A stretch of DNA of 64,000 nucleotides from CAVSRC01 sp963798195 (GTDB taxonomy: Bacteria; Pseudomonadota; Alphaproteobacteria; Rhizobiales; Kaistiaceae): the NCBI GenBank assembly GCA_963798195.1, contig CAWCSF010000005.1, positions 1 through 64,000 of the forward strand. The letters run 5' to 3'. Both the position numbers and the translations under genes were made by a program. A model generated the notes under the pieces. It made no database searches and was not told the DNA's origin. It was given only the letters and a program-made list of their open reading frames with translations. This document shows, piece by piece, positions 1-9,336 of this stretch. Within the stretch, counting starts at the first letter, position 1; every line of letters begins with the position of its first letter.

Positions 1-25
1 CGATGAAGAGAACGTTGAGTGCCAT
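1..25 (-). CDS. start of a protein running off the window, possibly a response regulator
   Basis: An ATG at 25 on the minus strand opens a frame reading MALNVLFI to the window edge, 34 nt downstream of the HWE kinase stop and on the same strand. A short hydrophobic beta-strand beginning right after Met is how receiver domains start, and HWE kinases often sit beside receiver proteins. Only eight codons are visible, so the function is inference from context. A GGGGA stretch lies a few bases upstream as a weak ribosome binding site. Confidence 0.3.
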
Positions 26-59
26 GACATATCCCCAATTCAGGCAAGAGAAATTGAGG

Positions 60-1527
60 TCAGCGATCCTCGAGGACCGCGTTGATCGTGCAAATCACGC
101 CGGAGGGGTCATAGACGATGCTCGTCTCGCCCCCAAGTTCCATCGCAAGGCCTTCCTTGATGAGGCGCGAGCCAAATCCGGTGCGCTGCGGCTCCTTCAC
201 CGGCGGGCCACCCACCTCGGTCCACACAATGCGCAGGCGCCGCTTGCCGGCTTCCTCGGCAATGTCCCAGATTATCGAAACGCGCCCCTCCGGCGTCGAA
301 AGCGCGCCGTATTTCGTCGCGTTGGTCGACAGCTCGTGCAGCGCCATGGCCAGCGCCGTCACCGTTCGCGGCGCCAGGCTCACTGCCGGGCCATCGATGG
401 AAATTCGCTCCGCGTCGCCGCCAAGATGCGCCAGCGAGTTGGTGATGACCGCCGCCACGTCGGCGCCCATCTGGCGCTCGCTTGTGAGCACATCCTGCGC
501 CCTTGCCAGCGCCAGGACGCGCGCGCCGAACGCCTCCCGTGCATCCTTCGCGCTGACACCGTCTCGGAGCGTCTGTCCGGCGATCGCCTGAACCATCGCC
601 AGCGTATTCTTCACACGGTGGCTCAGCTCACTGGCCATCCACCGCTGGAGTTGTGCGGCCGTCTTCTCCTCGGTGACGTCGTAGCCGACTACGAAGATCT
701 GCTCGACGTCCCCTGCGGCGCCGAAGATCGGCTGATAGACGAAGTCGAGATAGCGCTGCTCCAGGTTTCCGGCTTCCGAACGGAGCATGACTTCAAGCCC
801 ACGCGGCAGCGAAGGGCTCGCCGGTGGCGCGCACCTCGTCGAGAATCCGGACGAAGCCCTGTTCGACCACCTCGGGCAATGCTTCCGCGAGCGGTCGGCC
901 CACCACATCACGCCCAGCAACGAGCTCGCTGTACGCATCGTTGACCAGTTCGAAGACATGCGCCGGTCCCCGCAGGGTCGCCACGAAACCGGGCGCCTGC
1001 TCGAACAGGCCGCGAAGCCGTTCTGTCGCTTGATGTTGCACCGTCACATCGTTGCAGACGACGAGCACGCCGCCGACGCCGCCGGCGCCATCGTCGATCG
1101 GGCTATAGCCATAGGTCCACCAGACGTCCTGACGCTTGCCGAAGCGCGTCACCGGGACGTACTCGTCCTCGTGCCAGGTGGCGCCCTTGCCTTCCATGAC
1201 CAATTCGATCTGCGGGCCGATGATCTCCCAGATCTCCTCCCAGCATTCGCGGCCACGCTGGCCAAGCGCGCTCGGGTGGCGCTCCGGTCCCATCGTCAGG
1301 CGATAGGCATCGTTGTAGAACTGGATCAGGTCGGGACCCCACCAGATGAACATCGGATGCCGGCTGGTCAGCAGCAGCCGGACTGTCGTCTTGAGGCTCT
1401 GCGGCCAATTTTCGGGCGGACCGATCGGGGTCGTATCCCACGGAAAGGCGCGGGTAAGTTCGCCCATCTCGCCGCCGGCCTCGAGGAATCGGAGTTTCAG
1501 AGGAACGGCGGAGGCGGCGGTGGTCAT
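60..1527 (-). CDS. PAS-domain HWE histidine kinase, single-base frameshift at 805-806
   Basis: Sensor kinase of the HWE family, about 488 residues once the frame is restored. Residues 1-135 form an N-terminal PAS-like domain (motif FIWWGPDLIQFYNDAYR). A second PAS domain follows to about residue 240, and a PAS/PAC tail (YLDFVYQPIF) leads into the kinase core. The phosphoacceptor box reads ELSHRVKNTLAMVQ. The N box ALHELSTNATKYGAL and the WTE of the G1 region are the HWE signature. No membrane segment is visible, so it is probably a cytoplasmic sensor. The frame breaks near 805: removing one G of the pair (one C in the coding strand) restores EPFAARGLEVML. The start ATG at 1527 overlaps the stop of the upstream peptidase gene as ATGA, so translation is probably coupled. 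The signal it senses is unknown. Confidence 0.8.
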
Positions 1528-3566
1528 TTGGGAGCGTCCAGCCCGCGCTTCCTGAGCAGCGGATCGGTGGACGGCATCCGCCCGCGGAACGCGGCATAGG
1601 CTTCCGCGGGATCGCGCAGGTAGCCGGCGGAATAGACGTAGTCGTGCAGCCGCTGCGCCGTCTCGGGGTGGAAAATATCGCCCGTCTCGGCGAACGCCTC
1701 GAAGGCATCGGCGTCGAGCACTTCCGACCACAGGTAGCTGTAGTAACCGGAGGCGTAGCCGTCGCCGGCGAAGATGTGCTGAAAGTGCGGCGTGCGGTGA
1801 CGCATGACCATGGTCGCCGGCATGCCGATCCGCTCCAGCGCGGCGCGCTCGAACTGGATGACATCGACATCGTCGGTCGACGGCATCAGATGCAGATCGA
1901 GATCGACCAGCGCCGAGGAGGTGTATTCGACAGTGGCGAAGCCCTGATTGAACTTGCGCGCGGCAAGCACCTTGTCGAGCAGCACTTCGGGCATCGGCTC
2001 ACCGGTCTCGGCATGCAGCGCGAAGCGGCGCAGCACCTCCGGCTGCTCGAGCCAATGCTCGTACAGCTGCGACGGCAGTTCGACGAAGTCGCGCGCCACG
2101 CTGGTTCCGGCGATCAGCGGATAGGTCACATCCGACAGCAAGCCATGCAGCGCATGACCGAATTCGTGGAAGAGCGTGCGCGCGTCGTCAAAGGAGATGA
2201 GGGTCGGCTTGCCCGCCGGCGCCTTGGCAAAGTTCATCGTGTTGAGCACGATCGGCCGGACCTCGCCATCCAGCTTGTGCTGATCGCGGAGACCCGACAT
2301 CCACGCGCCACTCCGCTTCGACGAGCGGGCGAAATAATCGGCAAGGAAGAGACCGACGAACTTGCCGTCCTTGCCGGTGACACGCCAGACGCGCACCTCC
2401 GGCCGGTACAGCTTCAGGCCCTTCTGCTCCTCGAAGGACAGACCAAATAGCCGCCCGGCGACGTCGAAAGCCGCGGCGATGACGTTGTCGAGCTGGAGAT
2501 ACGGCTTCAGCTCGGCCTCGTCGAAATCGAACTCGACCTTGCGCTGGCGCTCGGAATAATGCCGCCAATCCCACGGCGCGACGCGGAAGTTGCCGCCCTC
2601 GGCGGCGATCAGCGCCTGGAGCGCCTCCTCCTCGGCGGCAACCCGGCGAAGCGCCGGCGCCCACACCGCGGTCAGCAATTCGGAGACCGCCTCCGGCGTC
2701 TTCGCCATCGTGTCGGCCAAGCGGAAATGGGCGAACGTGTCGTAGCCCATCAGCTTCGCGCGTTCGTTGCGCAAGCGGATGGTCTCGGCGATCAGCGCGC
2801 TGTTCTCGGCCTCGCCGCGATTGACCCAGGCGGTGAACGCCTTCTCGCGGAGATCGCGCCGCGTCGAGAACTGCAGGAACGGTTCGATCGACGAGCGCGA
2901 CAGGGTGATGACGTATTTGCCTGGCAGCTCGCGCTCGCGCGCTTCCTCCGCGGCTACCTCGCGAACCGATTGCGGCAGGCCTGCAAGATCGTCCTCGCCG
3001 TCCAGAACCAGCATGAAGCCGTTCTCGGAGGCGAGCACATTCTGACTGAACTGCGTGCCGATGGCCGCCAGCCGTTCGCCAATTTCCGCCAGGCGCTGCT
3101 TGCCGGGGGCATCCAGCGCCGCCCCTGCCCGCACGAAGATGGTGTGGTAGCGGTCAAGCACGCGCAGCTGCTCGGCGCTGAGGCCGAGCGTGTCCCGCTT
3201 CTGCCAGAGAGCGTCGATGCGCTTGAAGAGCGGCGCGTTGAGGTAAATCTCGTTGCCGTGGCGGGCCAGCAGAGGCGCCATGTCGCGCTCCACGGCCTGG
3301 AGTTCCTTGTTGGTGTCCGCCGACGCCAGGTGGAAGAAGACCGAGGCAACGCGGTCGAGGTCGAGCCCGCTCTTCTCCATCGTGACGATGGTGTTGTCGA
3401 AAGTGGGCGCGTCCTTGCTGTCGGCAATCGCCGCCACGGCGGCTTTCTGCGCGGCCATGGCCACATCGAAAGCCGGCCGGAAATGCTCGGGCTTGATCCG
3501 ACCAAACGGCGGCAGGCCAAGGCCACCCCACGACTGGAGCAGCGGGTTTTCGCTGTGTGCGGTCAT
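1524..3566 (-). CDS. dcp: M3 family metallopeptidase, peptidyl-dipeptidase Dcp type
   Basis: Zinc peptidase of 680 residues, the usual Dcp/oligopeptidase A length. The zinc site HEFGHALHG lies near residue 467, followed by the downstream glutamate region. The segment RDFVELPSQLYEHW resembles Dcp more than oligopeptidase A. No signal peptide is visible, so it probably trims intracellular peptides, removing dipeptides from C-termini. The ATG at 3566 (MTAHSENPLLQSW) was chosen because homologous N-termini begin there. A longer in-frame extension to 3644 is possible but has no family support. The 3' end overlaps the HWE kinase start by 4 nt. Family assignment is strong; the Dcp versus OpdA split is moderate. 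Confidence 0.88.
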   Translation of the reverse strand: MTAHSENPLLQSWGGLGLPPFGRIKPEHFRPAFDVAMAAQKAAVAAIADSKDAPTFDNTIVTMEKSGLDLDRVASVFFHLASADTNKELQAVERDMAPLLARHGNEIYLNAPLFKRIDALWQKRDTLGLSAEQLRVLDRYHTIFVRAGAALDAPGKQRLAEIGERLAAIGTQFSQNVLASENGFMLVLDGEDDLAGLPQSVREVAAEEARERELPGKYVITLSRSSIEPFLQFSTRRDLREKAFTAWVNRGEAENSALIAETIRLRNERAKLMGYDTFAHFRLADTMAKTPEAVSELLTAVWAPALRRVAAEEEALQALIAAEGGNFRVAPWDWRHYSERQRKVEFDFDEAELKPYLQLDNVIAAAFDVAGRLFGLSFEEQKGLKLYRPEVRVWRVTGKDGKFVGLFLADYFARSSKRSGAWMSGLRDQHKLDGEVRPIVLNTMNFAKAPAGKPTLISFDDARTLFHEFGHALHGLLSDVTYPLIAGTSVARDFVELPSQLYEHWLEQPEVLRRFALHAETGEPMPEVLLDKVLAARKFNQGFATVEYTSSALVDLDLHLMPSTDDVDVIQFERAALERIGMPATMVMRHRTPHFQHIFAGDGYASGYYSYLWSEVLDADAFEAFAETGDIFHPETAQRLHDYVYSAGYLRDPAEAYAAFRGRMPSTDPLLRKRGLDAPK

Positions 3567-3640
3567 AACCGGTCCGAAAGGCGGGAGATAAGCCCTACCT
3601 ATAGCCCGCCCGGGCCGAAGATTGTAGTCCCGCCGCCCAC

Positions 3641-4906
3641 TCAATTCATGCCGCTGCCGCCCTGCTCCAGGCGCTCGGCGAGCAGGGACGTCGCGGCATC
3701 GAGCTGCGGATCGGCACCGGCCGCATAGCGCACGTCGAAGGGCACGGCGACATCCGGCTGGACGGGATTTTTCTCCAGCCGCTGGCCATCGACGAACACA
3801 TCGGCCACGGCGACCTCCAGCAGGCTGTCGTCGGGCAACAGATAGGCCGTGCCGGCGACGACGTTTCCCGCGGTCGGCGCGCCGACCAAAGGCACGCCGT
3901 TCTTCTTCAGCGAGTAGGCAAGGACCTCCATGCCGCTGCGGGTGCCAGCATCAATGATAGCGACGACCGGCTTGGGGAAACGGAAGACCACGAAGTCGCG
4001 GTTCCCGTCCCGATCGACGGTCTCCATGTTGGCGGCATTGCCGACGAAGGTTTCGGCGGCGTCGCCCGGCGCCCCACCCCATTTGCTGCGGAGATCGAGA
4101 ACCAGGCCGTCGATGTCCTTGAGGCGGCCCGACGAAAGCTCGTCGTACAGGATGCCGGTGACCTCATCGCGGGTATACGACCACAGACGGACGTAGCCGA
4201 TGCGGCGCCCGTTTTGATCGAAGCGCTGGACGCTGTCGGAAATAGCGGAGACGAATGCTTCGCCCGGATGCAGGTTCTCGACCGCGACGTTCACCGGCAT
4301 GGGCTCGGCATCCGCCTGGCGGCGGACCATCATGGTGACGGTCTGCCCGGCCTTGTCGCGGAACGATCCAATTTCAGAGAAGGGCGCGTCATCCACCGCT
4401 ACGATTTCGTCGCCCGCCATGATGCCGGCCTTGTCCGCGGGGCCGCCGTCGTAGACGTCCGTAACGAAGGCCTTGCCGTCCATGACCGCGCTGGCGATGC
4501 CGATGCCAGCGTAGCTGACCTGTCCATCCGGCGGGAAGAGACGGCGAATGTCACGACGCATGGCAAAGCGGAAGACGTCGCTCAGTTCGTAGTAGTTGAC
4601 CTGATCGGCGGTGAAGCGGCCCGTGTGGGAGGAATGCAGACTGCGCAGAACGAAATCGACGGCATCGCTGACCACTGCCGGATCGGCATCGCCCAGATGT
4701 GGCATCTGGGCGGCCACCAGGCCGGCAGCCTCATTGAAATCGGGCAGGGCCGACTGGTCAAAGAAGTGCTCGTTGACCAGTGCAACCGTCCGGTCGAACA
4801 CAGCGCTGCCCGAGCGGGCAGGAACCTCGGCCAGCGCCGAACTGGCGGCAAGCCATGCCGGAACCACCAGAATCAGCGCCCGGAGAGCGTTCGCACGACC
4901 TGTCAT
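3641..4906 (-). CDS. exported S41-like peptidase with PDZ domain
   Basis: Protein of 421 residues with a signal peptide (residues 1 to about 27, ending SSALA), so it is likely periplasmic. A PDZ-like segment (AGIGIASAV, PADKAGIMAGDEIVAVDD) precedes an S41 fold (GYVRLWSY, DIDGLVLDLR, VAIIDAGTRSGMEVLA). The Ser of TRSGMEV, near residue 324, sits where the C-terminal-processing-protease nucleophile lies. The following PTAGN stretch lacks the Lys that S41A enzymes carry in the PTxGKG motif, so activity or mechanism is uncertain. The ATG at 4906 was preferred because GGAGGA lies about ten bases upstream; an in-frame GTG at 4922-4924 overlaps that ribosome binding site. The next gene on the same strand is dcp, about 75 nt downstream. 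Confidence 0.78.
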   Translation of the reverse strand: MTGRANALRALILVVPAWLAASSALAEVPARSGSAVFDRTVALVNEHFFDQSALPDFNEAAGLVAAQMPHLGDADPAVVSDAVDFVLRSLHSSHTGRFTADQVNYYELSDVFRFAMRRDIRRLFPPDGQVSYAGIGIASAVMDGKAFVTDVYDGGPADKAGIMAGDEIVAVDDAPFSEIGSFRDKAGQTVTMMVRRQADAEPMPVNVAVENLHPGEAFVSAISDSVQRFDQNGRRIGYVRLWSYTRDEVTGILYDELSSGRLKDIDGLVLDLRSKWGGAPGDAAETFVGNAANMETVDRDGNRDFVVFRFPKPVVAIIDAGTRSGMEVLAYSLKKNGVPLVGAPTAGNVVAGTAYLLPDDSLLEVAVADVFVDGQRLEKNPVQPDVAVPFDVRYAAGADPQLDAATSLLAERLEQGGSGMN

Positions 4907-5055
4907 ATGAGGGTATTCCTCCACTCGCCCCGCAAGTCGCCCGCATCGCCATTTATCGCCGCCCCAACCAACGTCAAGTGGGTTGACTTGGCCTCGCCTT
5001 TCCCGCCATTCACCCCCGAACCCCGCAATTTCAGATTTCCGCGAAGGAGACCGCG

Positions 5056-6492
5056 ATGGCCGACCTGCCCGTCTATGCCACGATTGACGGCCCCATCGTC
5101 ATGATCGGCTTCGGCTCGATCGGCAAGGGAACACTCCCCCTCATCGAGCGCCACTTCAAGCACGACCGGTCGCGCATGGTGGTGATCGATCCGGACGACA
5201 CCGACCGCGCCATGCTCGACAAGGCCGGCATCCGTTTCATCCACCAGAACGTGACGCCGACAAACTATCGCGACCTGCTGACGCCGTTGCTGACCGAAGG
5301 CGGCGGCACGGGCTTTTGCGTCAACCTGTCCGTCGACACCTCCTCGCTTGATATCCTCCGGCTCTGCCGCGAACTCGGCGTGCCCTACATCGACACGGTG
5401 GTGGAGCCGTGGCCAGGGTTCTACTTTTCAAAGGGCGCCGGATCGGCCGCGCGCACCAATTTTGCGCTGCGCAAGACGGTACGCGACGAGAAGGCGAAAA
5501 ACCCCGGCGGCACCACCGCAGTCTCCTGCTGCGGCGCCAATCCAGGCATGGTTTCGTGGTTCGTCAAGCAGGCCATGGTGAACCTGGCAACCGACAGCAA
5601 GCTTGCCGGTTTCAGGCAGCCTGCGGCAGGCGACCGCGACGGCTGGGCAAGGCTTGCCCGCGACCTCGGGGTAAAGGGCATCCACATCGCCGAGCGCGAC
5701 ACGCAGCGCGCCCGCAATCCGAAGAAGATGGATGTCTTCGTCAACACGTGGTCGGTCGAAGGCTTCATCTCGGAAGGCATGCAGCCGGCCGAACTCGGCT
5801 GGGGCACGCACGAAACCTGGATGCCGGAGAACGCCGGCACGCTGGGCGACGATGCCGTGGCCATCTACCTTCAGCAGCCGGGCGCCAACACCCGCGTGCG
5901 CTCATGGTGCCCCACGCCCGGTGCCCAGTACGGGTTCCTCGTCACCCACAACGAGGCCATTTCGATCGCGGACTTCTTCACGCTGCGCGACGCCGGCAAG
6001 GTGATCTACCGGCCGACGTGCCACTACGCCTATCATCCGGCCAACGACGCGGTGCTGTCCCTGCACGAGATGTTCGGACAGGCGGGCACCGCGCAGAAGG
6101 ATCATCACATCCTGACGGAGAACGAGATCGTCGACGGCGCCGACGAACTGGGGGTCCTGCTCTACGGCCACGGCAAGAACGCGTATTGGTTTGGGTCACA
6201 GCTCTCCATCGAAGAGACGCGCAACCTCGCGCCGTATCAGAACGCGACCGGACTTCAGGTCACCTCGGCGGTGCTTGCAGGCATGGTGTGGGCGCTTGAG
6301 AACCCGAACGCCGGTATCGTCGAGACCGACGAGATGGATTTCCGCCGCTGCCTGGAAGTGCAGTTGCCTTATCTCGGGCCGGTCAAGGGCTATTACACCG
6401 ACTGGACGCCACTCACCGACCGTCCCGGCTTCTTTCCCGAGGACATCGACGAAAGCGATCCCTGGCAGTTCCGGAACGTTCTGGTGCGCTAG
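5056..6492 (+). CDS. hss: homospermidine synthase
   Basis: NAD-dependent homospermidine synthase, 478 residues, the usual bacterial length. It makes sym-homospermidine from two putrescines (or from spermidine plus putrescine), the main long polyamine of many alphaproteobacteria. An N-terminal Rossmann motif (GFGSIGKGTLPLIERH) is followed by the conserved blocks NLSVDTSSLDILRLC, VVEPWPGFYF and CCGANPGMVSWF. The Shine-Dalgarno AAGGAG lies seven to eight bases before the ATG. The gene stands alone on the plus strand. Its TAG stop overlaps the stop of the convergent small membrane protein as CTAG. Confidence 0.94.
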   Translation: MADLPVYATIDGPIVMIGFGSIGKGTLPLIERHFKHDRSRMVVIDPDDTDRAMLDKAGIRFIHQNVTPTNYRDLLTPLLTEGGGTGFCVNLSVDTSSLDILRLCRELGVPYIDTVVEPWPGFYFSKGAGSAARTNFALRKTVRDEKAKNPGGTTAVSCCGANPGMVSWFVKQAMVNLATDSKLAGFRQPAAGDRDGWARLARDLGVKGIHIAERDTQRARNPKKMDVFVNTWSVEGFISEGMQPAELGWGTHETWMPENAGTLGDDAVAIYLQQPGANTRVRSWCPTPGAQYGFLVTHNEAISIADFFTLRDAGKVIYRPTCHYAYHPANDAVLSLHEMFGQAGTAQKDHHILTENEIVDGADELGVLLYGHGKNAYWFGSQLSIEETRNLAPYQNATGLQVTSAVLAGMVWALENPNAGIVETDEMDFRRCLEVQLPYLGPVKGYYTDWTPLTDRPGFFPEDIDESDPWQFRNVLVR

Positions 6493-6782
6493 GCGGCTAC
6501 GACCACCAGGCCGATGACGGCCAGGACGACGATCACGCTTGCGCCGATCCACAAGCCGTTCCATCGCGGACGGGGACTTTGCGGCCAGTGCGGGCGCTGC
6601 GCAGTCAGGTCCGCACCTTCCTGAATCCGCCGCCGGGTAACCGGCTCCGGCTCAAGATCGGCCACGTCCGCCGAGACGGCAATTGGCGGGGACAGATCGT
6701 TCGGCTGCTCCGCGGGAATCGTGTCGTCGGGAACCGGTTCTGCTCTTTCGTCACGGGTTGGCTGAGGTCTACCGACTGTCAT
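6489..6782 (-). CDS. small tail-anchored hypothetical protein
   Basis: Protein of 97 residues with no family I recognise. The first 70 residues are hydrophilic, acidic and Pro-rich. A single C-terminal membrane segment follows (about residues 76-96, with WIGASVIVVLAVIGLVVV). This fits a tail-anchored or bitopic inner-membrane protein with a cytoplasmic N-terminal region. The start at 6782 is supported by AGGAGAGG about five bases upstream. Longer in-frame readings to 7130 have atypical composition and overlap the diguanylate cyclase, so they were rejected. Function is unknown. Confidence 0.6.
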   Translation of the reverse strand: MTVGRPQPTRDERAEPVPDDTIPAEQPNDLSPPIAVSADVADLEPEPVTRRRIQEGADLTAQRPHWPQSPRPRWNGLWIGASVIVVLAVIGLVVVAA

Positions 6783-6856
6783 GGGGATCCTCTCCTCTCG
6801 AGGTTGATCATCCCCTGAAAGCCAACGCCCCAGCTGCAGGATTGTTTCAGCGACCG

Positions 6857-8149
6857 CTATTGCCGCGCCTGGGCCGGACGCTCGGGCGAGATATCCGCGA
6901 TATCGGCCCCATGCCCGCGCACGCGGTTCCGCCCCTCTTCCTTGGCCACGTAGAGGCGGGAATCGCCCACCTCGAACAATGACGCAAGATCGGCGCCGTC
7001 TTCGGGCGCCGTGGCAACGCCGATGCTGCCGGTGACCTTTTCCGAAATGCCCTGCACCGTCATTTCCGAGATGCCCAGCCGAAGCCGCTCCGCCGCAAGG
7101 AGCGCGGCGGCATGTGGCAACCCCTGGCACATCACGATGAATTCTTCGCCGCCGTACCGATAAACACGATCGCCTTCGCGGGTCGCAATGCCCAATTCCC
7201 GCGCGATCTGCCGAAGCGCTTCGTCGCCGGTGGCATGACCATAGCGGTCATTGATTTCCTTGAAGTGGTCGACGTCGATGACGAGCAGACTGACCGGGCG
7301 TGTCGCCGTCGCCGCCTCGATGGCGCGCGCTGCCTCCTGGTCGAAACGCCCGCGATCGAACACGCCTGTCAGGGCGTCGATCCCCGACTGGCGCAGCAGC
7401 GCCTCATAACGCTGGCGATAGGTCAGAGTCTCGAAGACATCCCACAGGCGGCGGCGGGTCACGCGGCCGGCCTCGCCATAGCGCAGGTAGAAGCCGGCGA
7501 GCACGGCATAGAACATCGCGGCGCCCATCTTGGCGATCCAGCCGCCATAGAGCACATCGAGCGGGACACCGACATAGAACCACAGCGTGGTGAAAAACCC
7601 GACCTGGTCGAAGGTCAGTACCACGGCTGCGCTGATGAGAATGCGGAGCACCTGCCGGTTTCCGAGCCATGCTGCCGTGCGCTCATAGAGCAGGATGATG
7701 AGTATGGAGTCGACGAAGAGCAGCGTGGTGCCCCAGACCATCAACCAGCTCATCTGGTCCAGAAAACCGAGATCGGGGGCTCCTTCGCCGACCGGCAACA
7801 TCTGGTGCTGGCGCAACAACGTGACCGCGCCGACGATCAGCATGTTGCCGAGGAAGAGGCCGTAGATCGGCTGACGAACAGCCGCCGCGTCCTCCCGGAT
7901 GTAAACCAGCAGGAGCATGATCAGCTTGCCGGTGAAGAACACCACCGAGCCGGGCGATATGACGATGCCACCCGGCAATTGTACGTAGAGCGCGGCAGCA
8001 AGATACGTCTCGACGAAATGCATCGTGCCGAGGGCACAATAGAACACGCCGATGCCGACGCGATGGCGCAACCGGAAAAGTCCGGTCATCACGGCAAAAT
8101 AGAGTCCCCCCTCTGCAAGAAGCAGAAGCGCGTTCGTGTATTCGCCCAT
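6857..8149 (-). CDS. membrane diguanylate cyclase (GGEEF)
   Basis: Makes c-di-GMP from two GTP. The 430-residue protein has an N-terminal block of about seven hydrophobic segments (residues 5-235), which probably forms an integral-membrane sensor. It resembles the multi-pass domains seen in queuosine-precursor-transporter-like GGDEF proteins. A short linker and a C-terminal GGDEF domain follow. The active-site loop is RYGGEEF (about residues 331-337), a functional variant. An RxxD inhibitory site (REGD) sits five residues upstream, so product feedback is expected. Substrate-binding signatures DALTGVFDRGRF and DVDHFKEINDRYGH are intact. No EAL domain is present. It is transcribed divergently from the DUF4424 gene across a 187-bp gap. 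Confidence 0.92.
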   Translation of the reverse strand: MGEYTNALLLLAEGGLYFAVMTGLFRLRHRVGIGVFYCALGTMHFVETYLAAALYVQLPGGIVISPGSVVFFTGKLIMLLLVYIREDAAAVRQPIYGLFLGNMLIVGAVTLLRQHQMLPVGEGAPDLGFLDQMSWLMVWGTTLLFVDSILIILLYERTAAWLGNRQVLRILISAAVVLTFDQVGFFTTLWFYVGVPLDVLYGGWIAKMGAAMFYAVLAGFYLRYGEAGRVTRRRLWDVFETLTYRQRYEALLRQSGIDALTGVFDRGRFDQEAARAIEAATATRPVSLLVIDVDHFKEINDRYGHATGDEALRQIARELGIATREGDRVYRYGGEEFIVMCQGLPHAAALLAAERLRLGISEMTVQGISEKVTGSIGVATAPEDGADLASLFEVGDSRLYVAKEEGRNRVRGHGADIADISPERPAQARQ

Positions 8150-8258
8150 TCAGGCTTTCCGCACCCGATATCCCCCCGGAAATCAGGAAGGAACCTACGC
8201 GACAGCGGTTACCAACTCGTGGATTTCGAGACGGGAAACACACCCAAATCTGCACAGG

Positions 8259-8288
8259 TTGACGCCAATTCTGTTGCCGTTGAATTGG
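8259..8288 (+). promoter_or_regulatory. candidate promoter with inverted repeat before the DUF4424 gene
   Basis: TTGACG at 8259-8264 could be a -35 element. The next 17 bases and a GAATTG-type -10 region coincide with a perfect 7-bp inverted repeat, CCAATTC (8265-8271) and GAATTGG (8282-8288), separated by ten bases. Such an overlap suggests a repressor or activator site. The position fits the downstream start at 8337. No regulator is identified. Confidence 0.3.
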
Positions 8289-8336
8289 GCGCGGCCTAGC
8301 TTGGCGGCCAGTTCCTTGATCGAATTGAGGTGAACA

Positions 8337-9329
8337 ATGCGTGACGGTGCGGCTCTTCGAGCGTCGCCGCGGCTACTTGCCGTCATTCTGGGTTGCGCGG
8401 CCACGACGCCCGCCATCGCCAACGATTCCACAGCCGAACTTGGTGCCGGCGGTGTCCAGCTTATTCAAAACGACGTGATCGGGCTCTTGTCCGAGGATCT
8501 TTTCGTCTCCGCAAACGAAGTGCGCGTTGCCTACCGCTTCCTGAACAGGTCAGAGAGCCCGGCGACATTTCTCGTCGCCTTTCCACTGCCCGCCATCGAC
8601 GCGATCGTGCCGCAAGAGATGAACATCGTCCTGCCCAACGCGGCGAGCGAGAACTTCGTCGACTTCACGGTGACCGTCGACGGCCAATCGGTCACGCCGC
8701 AGATTTCCGCGCGCGCGAGTGTGCTCGGCGTCGACCGCACCGCCGAGTTGACAGCCCGCGGACTCCCGCTCAATCCGGCTTCCGATACACTGTACGAGAA
8801 GCTGCAGTCGATGACGCCAGACGAGATCGCCGAACTCAATCGCCTCGGCCTCGTGGTCGCCGATCCCTATGGCGCGATGGCCGACTGGCGACTCGACCAG
8901 GCTTTCTACTGGGAGCAGACCTTCCCGCCCGGCAAGGAAGTCGCCGTGCAGCACAGCTACCGGCCGGTCGTTGGATACGCCTTCTTCGGAAAGGAGAATC
9001 TCAACGACGATTACTACAAGACGAAATTCTGCGTCGACCCGGACTTCGCCATTGCCGCGACGAAGAAACTCGACACCATCAAAGGCAGCCAGAATCCTTA
9101 TATGGACGAGCAGCGGATCAGCTACGTCCTGACGACTGCCAACAACTGGGCCGCGCCGATCAAGTCGTTCCGGCTGGTTGTGGACAAGGGCGATCCGGAC
9201 GCCCTCGTCAGTTTCTGCGCAAAGGGCGTTCGCAAGATCGGCCCGACCACGTTCGAGGTGACGGCGACGGACTACACCGCCGAACGGGAACTCGACGTGC
9301 TGATCGTCCGACCACACAAGGAAAACTGA
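8337..9329 (+). CDS. secreted DUF4424 family protein
   Basis: Protein of 330 residues with a Sec signal peptide (cleavage near residue 28, TTPAIA then NDSTAEL). The mature part matches the DUF4424 pattern: NDSTAEL at the start, then SEDLFVSANEVRVAYRF, and a later beta-rich region ending in LDVLIVRP. Members are periplasmic or surface-exposed alphaproteobacterial proteins of unknown function. Two Cys residues (near 238 and 297) could form a disulfide. GAGGTGA about five bases before the ATG is a good ribosome binding site. The gene stands alone, convergent with the DUF3618 gene. Confidence 0.82.
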   Translation: MRDGAALRASPRLLAVILGCAATTPAIANDSTAELGAGGVQLIQNDVIGLLSEDLFVSANEVRVAYRFLNRSESPATFLVAFPLPAIDAIVPQEMNIVLPNAASENFVDFTVTVDGQSVTPQISARASVLGVDRTAELTARGLPLNPASDTLYEKLQSMTPDEIAELNRLGLVVADPYGAMADWRLDQAFYWEQTFPPGKEVAVQHSYRPVVGYAFFGKENLNDDYYKTKFCVDPDFAIAATKKLDTIKGSQNPYMDEQRISYVLTTANNWAAPIKSFRLVVDKGDPDALVSFCAKGVRKIGPTTFEVTATDYTAERELDVLIVRPHKEN

Positions 9330-9336
9330 GGCCGCG

